Assembly (NCBI RefSeq): GCF_030581005.1
Contig: NZ_JAUQSX010000012.1
Coordinates: forward strand, 1 to 64,000
Reading direction: 5' to 3'
Length of the DNA: 64,000 nt
Origin: Hymenobacter mellowenesis
GTDB lineage: Bacteria > Bacteroidota > Bacteroidia > Cytophagales > Hymenobacteraceae
In this document: positions 58,439 through 64,000 of the stretch, in pieces
How the letters are laid out: every line of letters starts with the position of its first letter
How positions within the stretch are numbered: position 1 is the first letter of the stretch
Made by a program: the position numbers and the translations under genes
The notes under the pieces: model-generated
The model's database searches: none
Seen by the model: the letters and a program-made list of their open reading frames with translations, nothing else
Told to the model about the DNA's origin: nothing

Positions 58439-58693
58439 ATGCCCGCTTGCCTTGCTCCCAGCTTTCAGCAGGTTGCCGCCGCCTGCTTTCCCTTGCCCGG
58501 CTGCTCGGTGAGCGGCTACGCCTTCGCCCAGGGCACCCGCTACAACATCACCATTTACACCCCCGTCGGCGCGGGCTGCCCCAGCCAGTACCACGGCACC
58601 GGCCGCAGCTGCTATGAGGCGCTGGCCGCCGCCGTGCAGCTTTTCCACGCCAGCGCCCACGCCTACCCCGGCACCGTGGGCCACGTCCGCTGA
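58439..58693 (+). CDS. Hypothetical phage protein
   Basis: This 84-aa protein has a beta-rich segment (VSGYAFAQGTRYNITIYTPVGAGCPSQYHGTG) and a short helix (CYEALAAAVQLFHASAHA). The pattern resembles the N-terminal half of the gene at 57623, so the two may be distant relatives. The function is unknown. Confidence 0.55.
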   Translation: MPACLAPSFQQVAAACFPLPGCSVSGYAFAQGTRYNITIYTPVGAGCPSQYHGTGRSCYEALAAAVQLFHASAHAYPGTVGHVR

Positions 58694-58728
58694 TAGCCGG
58701 CTTTTCAATCATCTAAAACGCTTTCCCG

Positions 58729-59043
58729 ATGCCCAGCACCGCTACAAACTATCAACCCCATTTGCTCGACCCGCACAGCGCCCAACCGCAGCCGGTCAGC
58801 CCCGCCAATGGCAAGAGCTTCAAGCTGCCCGAGCTATACGCCATGCTTGACTGCCAGACCGTCGACGTGGTACGCCTCACGCCTGAACTGATTCTGATAA
58901 TCGACGACGAAGGCAAGTTCCGCCATCCGGCCTACCTCAATCTGCTGGCTACTTACCTCTGGCACCAGCACGAGCCCGCCGCCCGAGGCGTCGACTGCAT
59001 CGTGGGCCGGGCCATCCTCTGCCACGACAAGCAATTCCGCTAA
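58729..59043 (+). CDS. DUF3846-like phage protein
   Basis: This 104-aa protein has a core VDVVRLTPELILIIDDEGKF...LNLLATYLWHQH...DCIVGRAILCHDKQF. It matches the pattern of DUF3846 proteins found in phages and plasmids, whose role is unknown. A hairpin follows 6 bp after the stop. Confidence 0.6.
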   Translation: MPSTATNYQPHLLDPHSAQPQPVSPANGKSFKLPELYAMLDCQTVDVVRLTPELILIIDDEGKFRHPAYLNLLATYLWHQHEPAARGVDCIVGRAILCHDKQFR

Positions 59044-59049
59044 CCCACC

Positions 59050-59076
59050 GGGGCCGGCTTTTGCTGGCCCCGCTTT
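59050..59076 (+). terminator. GGGGCCGGC/GCTGGCCCC hairpin
   Basis: A 9-bp stem with one G-T pair and a 4-nt loop is followed by GCTTT, just after the DUF3846-like gene. It is one of the recurring GGGGCC hairpins of the element. Confidence 0.65.
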
Positions 59077-59089
59077 CCCCTCAATTCGC

Positions 59090-59245
59090 GTGAAATCCAA
59101 GCTATTCCAGGCCTACGGCTACGAGAAGGAAAGCCGCTCCAAAGTCGCTGTGCTCCTAACCGAACGGGCCGCCAACCTCACCAAAGCGAAGGCCCTTTTC
59201 CGCAAATACTACGTGCTGACGTCGCCCGTCACGCTGGCCCGCTAA
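59090..59245 (+). CDS. Small hypothetical protein between two hairpins
   Basis: This 51-aa frame starts at GTG 59090 (KSKLFQAYGYEKESRSKVAV...) and ends in a basic helix-rich segment. It fills exactly the space between two terminator hairpins, in the same direction and with the same codon style as its neighbours. Confidence 0.5.
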   Translation: MKSKLFQAYGYEKESRSKVAVLLTERAANLTKAKALFRKYYVLTSPVTLAR

Positions 59246-59260
59246 TCCAAAAACGGCGTA

Positions 59261-59291
59261 GGGGCCGGCCGACAACTGGCCCCGCTTTTTT
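59261..59291 (+). terminator. GGGGCCGG/CTGGCCCC hairpin with T-run
   Basis: An 8-bp stem followed by GCTTTTTT gives a good intrinsic terminator. It belongs to the recurrent hairpin family of the element. Confidence 0.75.
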
Positions 59292-59310
59292 ACTCCCAAC
59301 CACCGCCCAC

Positions 59311-60003
59311 ATGGCAACTCCCAAAACCGCTGCCGCAGGTGCCGCCGAAGTCGCGCCCGCTGCAATTCTCACCACCCCGCCGCCCTCCCGCGCCTACCTC
59401 ACGACCACCGTGGACGAGGCCAGCGGCGAGGTCACCGAAACCAGCCGCTTCCGTTACCTGGCCGGCCACCCGCGCCAGATTCGTTTCGACGCAAAGGCCG
59501 GCCAGTTCAACATCGGCGGCGTTACCCCGCTCGGCAACTCGCTGGAATTTGTGCCCCTGGCCTGGCGCATTTTCTCCGACAATATCCTGAACATGGGCCG
59601 CAAGACCTGGGCCGAATTGTTCTTTGTCGATGCCAAGGGGGCCGTTTGCGCCGTGCTTTTCCACGGCTACAGCGTCGAAAACCTGTACCGCCTCATCGAG
59701 CCGCTTTTCTACGACGACCTGACCCTGGCCGATGTGAAGGTGAAAATCAGCGCCGAGAAGAAGCAGACCATCAAGGACGAGAAAACGGCCACCTACTACA
59801 TCGCCCAATTCAGCTACACGCCCGCCGACCCGGCCGAGGTGCAGGCCCTGCGCGAGTTCGCCGAGGACTTCCCCATCTGGCGCGAAGAAACCTACACCGG
59901 CCTGGCCGAAATCAAGACCAGCGCCGGCTACACCGTGCCCCAGGCCGAGGACCAGCCCGCGTTGCTAGAAGCCGCCGAAGCTACGCCGGCCGCTGCTGCC
60001 TAA
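59311..60003 (+). CDS. Phage protein upstream of RecE-type exonuclease
   Basis: This 230-aa soluble protein has the core RAYLTTTVDEASGEVTETSRFRYLAGHPRQIRFDAKAGQFNIGG and FVPLAWRIFSDNILNMGRKTWAELFFVDAKGAVCAVLFHGYSVENLYRLIEPLFY. Ala-rich ends flank it. Being placed before a PD-(D/E)XK exonuclease it may be a recombination partner or ssDNA-binding protein, but no annealing-protein motif is visible. Confidence 0.6.
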   Translation: MATPKTAAAGAAEVAPAAILTTPPPSRAYLTTTVDEASGEVTETSRFRYLAGHPRQIRFDAKAGQFNIGGVTPLGNSLEFVPLAWRIFSDNILNMGRKTWAELFFVDAKGAVCAVLFHGYSVENLYRLIEPLFYDDLTLADVKVKISAEKKQTIKDEKTATYYIAQFSYTPADPAEVQALREFAEDFPIWREETYTGLAEIKTSAGYTVPQAEDQPALLEAAEATPAAAA

Positions 60004-60010
60004 CCACCGG

Positions 60011-60041
60011 ACGGGGCCAGCACCGCCACAACTGGCCCCGT
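60011..60041 (+). terminator. ACGGGGCCAG/CTGGCCCCGT hairpin
   Basis: A perfect 10-bp stem with an 11-nt loop lies directly after the 59311 gene. It shares its core with the 59-bp repeats at 49857 and 54788. It lacks a T-run, so it may be an RNA-processing or regulatory hairpin. Confidence 0.6.
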
Positions 60042-60127
60042 CCCAATCGGTGGCACCCTTCGACGACACCGCCAGAGCTAACGGGCCACCGCCCGCCTCA
60101 ATCCCTCACCGCTTCATTTCCACTCTC

Positions 60128-60376
60128 ATGCTGCAACTCCCCGAGCTCCGCCAGGAGCAAGCCCCGAACTCTCCCGAGGAAGCCGCCCGCCTGCTTGAGC
60201 TGGCCCAGCTGCTGGCCACCACCGCCCCGCTGGCCGACGTGCGCGACCTCGCCCCCGATGTGCGCCAGCTGTTTCCCGAGCCGGCTTACCAGGTCGGCTG
60301 CGGGGGCTCCCACATCTGGCTGCACCGCGCCGACGAGGGCCAGCGCCTAGCCTGCATCATCGACCGCCACCAGTAG
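60128..60376 (+). CDS. Small hypothetical phage protein
   Basis: This 82-aa acidic helical protein (SPEEAARLLELAQLLATTAPLADVRDLAPDVRQLF) ends in a beta-rich tail (GSHIWLHRADEGQRLACIID). The ATG at 60128 is preferred, since an in-frame ATG at 60050 begins too close to the preceding hairpin. The function is unknown. Confidence 0.5.
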   Translation: MLQLPELRQEQAPNSPEEAARLLELAQLLATTAPLADVRDLAPDVRQLFPEPAYQVGCGGSHIWLHRADEGQRLACIIDRHQ

Positions 60377-60415
60377 CCCATTCCTCATTCTTCATTCCCA
60401 ATTCCTCATTGCCCC

Positions 60416-61102
60416 ATGTTCACCAACCATCACCACCACGCTGGCCTGACGCAGGAAGCCCACCGCGCCCTGCCTTTCGTGTCAAACACCGACCTGACCG
60501 AAGCCAAAAACCGCGCCCTCGGCATCACCCGCCAGCCCAACCCGCAGGCCCTGGCGTTCGGCAGCCACTTCCACACGGCGGTACTGGAACCCGACCAGTA
60601 CCAGCGTACCACCCAGCGCGTCCCGTGGGCCCAGATTGAGGACTTGGCCGCCGCCGTGCGCCGCCAGCGCTTCTGCCGCGACCTGCTTTACCGGGGCCAA
60701 GCCGAGCAGAGCCACACCGCCACCCACGAGGCCACCGGCCTCACCGTGAAAGTGCGCCCCGACCTGATGATAACCAGTCCCAAAACGGGCCGCCGTGTAA
60801 TAGTTGACTTCAAAACCACGAGCGCCCAAGACTACGCCCACTTCGTCGCTACCATCGAGCAGTACGACTACGACCGCCAGGCCGCTCTATACTCCGATGT
60901 GCTGAGCGCGGCCCGCTTTATCATCATCGGCGTACAGAAAAAGAGCCCGTTCGAGGTCTGGCAGTTTGAGGTAACGCCGGCTCCCGGCCTCATTGAGCAA
61001 GGCCGCAAAAAGTACGAGCGGCTGCTGAAACTGTGCGCTCAGCAGGCCCGGCCCATCGAGCCGGCCATAGCTCCCTGCCAATACCCGCGCATTGCCGCCT
61101 AG
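60416..61102 (+). CDS. Phage PD-(D/E)XK exonuclease (RecE/DUF3799-like)
   Basis: This 228-aa nuclease has LAFGSHFHTAVLEPDQY (helix with His), LTVKVRPDLMI (catalytic Asp), RRVIVDFKTT (Asp-x-Lys), and YDYDRQAALYSDVL (QxxxY). This is the signature of RecE-type exonucleases of phage recombination systems. It degrades one strand of dsDNA to feed strand annealing. A partner annealing protein is not recognised; the 59311 product is the candidate. Confidence 0.8.
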   Translation: MFTNHHHHAGLTQEAHRALPFVSNTDLTEAKNRALGITRQPNPQALAFGSHFHTAVLEPDQYQRTTQRVPWAQIEDLAAAVRRQRFCRDLLYRGQAEQSHTATHEATGLTVKVRPDLMITSPKTGRRVIVDFKTTSAQDYAHFVATIEQYDYDRQAALYSDVLSAARFIIIGVQKKSPFEVWQFEVTPAPGLIEQGRKKYERLLKLCAQQARPIEPAIAPCQYPRIAA

Positions 61103-61105
61103 CCC

Positions 61106-61420
61106 ATGAGCACGCAGTTAGTTCTAATTGCCGACGAGCGCGGCTTCACCGTGCAGCAGAGTACTACCCACGAAACCCAGGCCGGTGCCCTGGCCCATTT
61201 CACCGACGTGCTGGCCAGCCTGCATTTCGAACACCACGCTACAACCACCGCCACGTCTGGCCACGCGCTCACTCCTCACCAACCAGCAGCCACCGAACTG
61301 CCGCACCGGTGGGAGGGACCAGGGCACCAGGGCCAGCCGATACCATCGGAAACCGCCAGCAGTGCTGATGCTGCGCTTCTACTGCCGCGCTACCCACCGA
61401 GAGAGGAGCCGCCATTCTAA
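61106..61420 (+). CDS. Small hypothetical phage protein
   Basis: This 104-aa protein has an N-terminal folded-looking segment (MSTQLVLIADERGFTVQQSTTHETQAGALAHFTDVLASLHFE) and a disordered Pro/His-rich tail. It is 3 bp after the exonuclease stop and co-transcribed. The function is unknown. Confidence 0.55.
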   Translation: MSTQLVLIADERGFTVQQSTTHETQAGALAHFTDVLASLHFEHHATTTATSGHALTPHQPAATELPHRWEGPGHQGQPIPSETASSADAALLLPRYPPREEPPF

Positions 61421-61481
61421 TGCCTGACTCCGGCCCCGCCGCGCACCGTTTACTTTTGCCACCAGCTTTCTAAATCACCCG

Positions 61482-61721
61482 ATGAGCAACACTCCGTCAC
61501 CCTACGCAGCCATCCGCCATTGCGACATCTACCGCGCTAAGGATGCCCAATATTATGCCCGCCTTGAAACGGCCATTGGCAGCGAGGTGCTACTGAACTA
61601 CGGCCCCTTCGAAACCGCCGCCACGGCACTTGCATGGCTCCAGACCAATCACGCCATCGGCGACAACTTTTTCCTCGATGATTCCGGCCGGCGTTCTGTC
61701 CCAACCGACTTGCAGCCGTGA
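61482..61721 (+). CDS. Small hypothetical phage protein
   Basis: This 79-aa protein (YAAIRHCDIYRAKDAQYYARLETAIGSEVLLNYGPFETAATALAWLQTNHAIGDNFFLDDSG) is the last gene of the right-hand early unit and is followed by a bidirectional terminator. The function is unknown. Confidence 0.55.
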   Translation: MSNTPSPYAAIRHCDIYRAKDAQYYARLETAIGSEVLLNYGPFETAATALAWLQTNHAIGDNFFLDDSGRRSVPTDLQP

Positions 61722-61747
61722 AATGCTGGCCGGCAAGCTGCCAATAC

Positions 61748-61788
61748 AAAAGCGCCTCAACGTGCCGCTAAGCAGTTGAGGCACTTTT
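61748..61788. terminator. Bidirectional terminator
   Basis: Arms AAAAGCGCCTCAAC and GTTGAGGCACTTTT (13 of 14 pairs) lie between the convergent small phage gene and the PD-(D/E)XK gene, with T-runs on both sides. Confidence 0.8.
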
Positions 61789-61791
61789 GTT

Positions 61792-62973
61792 TTATGCGAT
61801 AATTTTAAGGCTGTCTGCCAGGGCTTTGAACTCTTCGAAATACGGCATTGCCTCACGAATCTTCTCCGCAAAAAGCCGTTTGCGGGCCTCGTCATTTGTG
61901 GCAGCTGCATACAGCTCATCGGGTGACAGGCTATCGATGTGCAAAACATCCATCACTTTCCATCCTAGCCACGAATCCCACCCAACCCAGGATTTCTGAC
62001 GCTTGATTTTGGAAATGCCCAAAGCCAGCGCTAGCAATGGCTGCAACGCGACCTCATCGGGAACATTAACATCTTCGCCATCTTTCACCACTTGGTAACC
62101 GTAGATGTTCCACTGCTGCCTGAAATAAATTTCATATTCTGGCAGGGGTGACAGATTCTGTTTAAACTGGCGTTTCCACTCCGCCTCGAATTTATCAGTC
62201 AACGAGTTGACGAACTCTTGGCGTGTTTCAGCGAATACAGACTGCAAAGCCGCAGCACTCACAAAATTGTCTTGGCTGCCCTGAAGCAGGTGCTTCATTT
62301 CTTCTTTCATAAAATCGCTGGGCGTGTTGCCGGTGAGGTAGTTTATCAGGTGTTGGTACTGGACAATGGTTTCTCTGACCAATGGGTAAGCAACCGCTAC
62401 CTGCCGACACTTTTCCAGCCAACTCGAAACATCTTCTTTGTAAGATATTATTTGGTATTGGTCGCTGGTAAGACCGCCTTTACTCCATTCGGGCGCATCC
62501 TTGCCATCCAGGGTCAAATAGAGCAGCCGGGCATGGTTTCTATGTGCCTTATAGCGGACCAATTGGTTTTGTTGGTCGCCGGCGTAAATCTTGTTTTCGA
62601 TGAAGATGTATTCGCCCCCGGATTCAAGATACAAGTCAATGCGCCCACCTTGCAGGTAGTCAGCGGTGATGCGGCCGATATCGTGTTCCACCACGAGATG
62701 GGCCGCCGCCGTGTTGAATTCGGGGGGCTTCTTCGCTTCCGGTGGTAGCTTCTGATTTATCGCTTCCACAAACAGCCTTAAAAAGGCGTCTTTCAAACCG
62801 TGACTACCCGCCGGGTTCAGCAACTCGCCCAGAAATCCTGAGTGCATCTGCACCTCCCTGCTTTCCAGGCCCAGGATACGGAACACGTTAAAATTCTCTC
62901 CGCTCAGAAGCGCAAGTTTCTGCTGCGTTCGGCGCAGGGATGAAACCTGTGATAACATTCCGGCTAATGACAT
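61792..62973 (-). CDS. PD-(D/E)XK nuclease family protein (PDDEXK_4-like)
   Basis: This 393-aa protein has a nuclease core in its N-terminal third: HSGFLGELLNPAGSHG (Glu50), GRIDLYLE (Asp113) and IFIENKIYAGDQQNQLVRY (Glu126-x-Lys128). The C-terminal two thirds are helical, with Trp-rich segments (QQWNIYGYQVV, SWVGWDSWLGW). Proteins of this type are common solitary genes in defence islands, but their target is unknown. Convergent with the phage early unit, it may be the first host gene or more cargo. Confidence 0.75.
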   Translation of the reverse strand: MSLAGMLSQVSSLRRTQQKLALLSGENFNVFRILGLESREVQMHSGFLGELLNPAGSHGLKDAFLRLFVEAINQKLPPEAKKPPEFNTAAAHLVVEHDIGRITADYLQGGRIDLYLESGGEYIFIENKIYAGDQQNQLVRYKAHRNHARLLYLTLDGKDAPEWSKGGLTSDQYQIISYKEDVSSWLEKCRQVAVAYPLVRETIVQYQHLINYLTGNTPSDFMKEEMKHLLQGSQDNFVSAAALQSVFAETRQEFVNSLTDKFEAEWKRQFKQNLSPLPEYEIYFRQQWNIYGYQVVKDGEDVNVPDEVALQPLLALALGISKIKRQKSWVGWDSWLGWKVMDVLHIDSLSPDELYAAATNDEARKRLFAEKIREAMPYFEEFKALADSLKIIA

Positions 62974-63099
62974 AGGGACTCAGTGAGCCGTATTTGATGT
63001 GGCCGGCTGTCACAAAGATGCTTTGGTACCACGACAATTAATGTCGCTTGTTGAAAGAAAGCCTAAAGGGTTTCCTCGGGCCACTATATTCAGGCCATC

Positions 63100-63465
63100 A
63101 TGCGCAAACTAACCTTGAATATTAACCCCCAGGCAGGAGCCCCGGAAGAAACGAACGCCCGCGCTGAGCAGGTTGCTGAGCTGCTTAACCTGTGGGCCGG
63201 GCTGGACGCTGCAAGTCTGACGGACGAGGCGCAGGCGCTGCAGCCGCTACTCGCCGGCAATGCAAGGTTTGTAATTTCCCTGGCGCTACAGTACCAGAAG
63301 CAAGGCGGCAGTCAGGAAGTATTGGTCAAAGCCGCGCACGAGGCATTAATAAAATTGCTGAACCAGTACGCGGGCCACCCCGAAAAGCTCGATAAACTAT
63401 TGCCTGTCGCGCTTCGAAATGCTATGGTTACCGTTGTTCAGCTGTCAAACGACCAGCAAGTCTGA
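63100..63465 (+). CDS. Small protein resembling an isolated sigma-70 region 2
   Basis: Within this 121-aa protein, residues about 54-90 (NARFVISLALQYQKQGGSQEVLVKAAHEALIKLLNQY) read like sigma-70 region 2.1-2.2 (NxRFVxSxAxxYxxxGxxxxDLxxxxxxALIKA). No region 3 or 4 follows, and the DNA-melting segment 2.3 is not recognisable. It may be an anti-sigma decoy, core-binding adaptor or relic. A hairpin follows 14 bp after the stop. Confidence 0.55.
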   Translation: MRKLTLNINPQAGAPEETNARAEQVAELLNLWAGLDAASLTDEAQALQPLLAGNARFVISLALQYQKQGGSQEVLVKAAHEALIKLLNQYAGHPEKLDKLLPVALRNAMVTVVQLSNDQQV

Positions 63466-63479
63466 GCTGATACAAAAAG

Positions 63480-63504
63480 GCTGGCCCCCATAAAGGGGGC
63501 CGGC
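63480..63504 (+). terminator. GCTGGCCCCC/GGGGGCCGGC hairpin
   Basis: A 10-bp stem with one G-T pair and loop ATAAA lies after the sigma-like gene. It resembles the GGGGCC hairpins of the phage-like region. Confidence 0.65.
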
Positions 63505-63641
63505 ATAAGGAGCGCCACCCCGCCGGTGGGCTTATGCAGCGCATTAGCGTTCGATACCTTAACAACGGTGGAACTGCTACCACGAGGACGAGCTACAAGC
63601 CGCCTGACTCAACATATCAGGAAACAGGCGGTAACGTAATT

Positions 63642-64000
63642 CTAATTCAGAGTACCAATGCTCACACGGAGTAAAGCAGCATCGTTGACAGCCTGTTCAA
63701 TCATCGAATCAATTAGCGCGGTACGCTTTGATGAATCAGCTAAATCAAACAGCTCTAGCATGCTCGGTTTATCAGGATTCCGAATATTTGGAAAGGAACT
63801 CCAGACCGCATCCGCGTGGCTGACTATTAGCCTGGGGTTCGACTCCGTAGCTTTTTGAGTAAACAGGTCCAACGTTTCAAGAGGTACTTTGTCACCATCC
63901 GTCAACGGCCCTATCGAAAATGAATAGTAGATGTCGCTAAGGGCATCGTCCTTCTCATAAGATATGCTAATAGGGTAAATGCCAAGATGACAAACTGTTT
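63642..64000 (-). CDS. C-terminal part of an unrecognised protein (cut by window edge)
   Basis: The minus-strand frame is open from the window's right edge to the stop at 63642, giving about 118 C-terminal residues (HLGIYPISISYEKDDALSDIYYSF, then LETLDLFTQKATESNPRLIVSHADAVWSSFPN and SKRTALIDSMIEQAVNDAALLRVSIG). No domain was recognised. The gap 63505-63641 holds no gene. Confidence 0.5.
   Translation of the reverse strand, partial: TVCHLGIYPISISYEKDDALSDIYYSFSIGPLTDGDKVPLETLDLFTQKATESNPRLIVSHADAVWSSFPNIRNPDKPSMLELFDLADSSKRTALIDSMIEQAVNDAALLRVSIGTLN

Overview
The window reads as a chromosome segment of a Bacteroidota bacterium, most likely a Hymenobacter-like member of the Cytophagales. The evidence is high GC, many secreted proteins with signal peptides and C-terminal type IX secretion (T9SS) sorting domains, a PorE-like OmpA lipoprotein, DUF4293 and DUF4476 proteins, a TonB receptor with a CarboxypepD_reg domain, and TAnnTTTG promoter boxes. 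The genus is inferred from gene content and style; no ribosomal RNA is present.

Bases 1 to about 31,600 are ordinary chromosome. From left to right they hold three FG-GAP/VCBS secreted proteins (the first cut by the window edge), a thiolase, DUF4293, DUF4476, a PorE-like lipoprotein, a short conserved protein, two iron-sulfur proteins of an HdrD-like unit, tRNA-Phe(GAA), an SBBP-repeat T9SS cargo protein, a TonB-dependent receptor, a fasciclin protein, a membrane J-domain/TPR protein, a Holin-X-like membrane protein with an acidic partner, a GGGP synthase, a desaturase, an Asp-nucleophile hydrolase, an FAD monooxygenase, and a propeller-type sensor kinase separated from its likely LuxR-type response regulator by a T9SS cargo gene. 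Palindromic REP/MITE-like elements lie in three intergenic gaps. A palindrome TATGACAC-GAAA-GTGTCATA lies upstream of two secreted-protein genes, and a half-degenerate copy lies upstream of the response regulator itself.

From about 31,700 to at least 61,750 lies a phage-like mobile element. Its early side has an S24/LexA-type repressor diverging from a Cro-like gene, an excisionase-like HTH protein, an m5C methyltransferase with a second long reading frame inside it, a replication-initiator-like gene containing five iterons and an AT-rich stretch (a lambda-style origin), a DUF6633-like protein, a VRR-NUC nuclease and a D12 adenine methyltransferase. Its right side has lysis genes (M15 peptidase, holin-like protein), a SLOG/DUF2493 protein and a string of small early genes ending in a RecE-type exonuclease. 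No integrase, terminase, capsid or tail gene is visible, so the element is either incomplete or continues past the right edge.

Between these two phage halves sit about 17 kb of cargo in two blocks. The first (37,615-49,698, plus strand) is vsr, an unknown 1031-aa protein, a 2091-aa DEAD/DEAH helicase with a DUF1998-type C-terminus, an Fe-S PD-(D/E)XK nuclease and an m5C methyltransferase, which together match a type II Druantia-like antiphage cassette. The second (49,931-54,660, minus strand) is a TerY-P-type signalling module of vWA protein, PP2C phosphatase, atypical kinase and DUF4407 membrane protein. It is bracketed by two near-identical 59-bp direct repeats that each contain a 12-13 bp perfect hairpin. 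The same GGGGCC hairpin theme recurs between the small phage genes further right.

The last 2.2 kb hold a solitary PD-(D/E)XK nuclease, a small protein resembling an isolated sigma-70 region 2, and the end of an unrecognised gene cut by the window edge.
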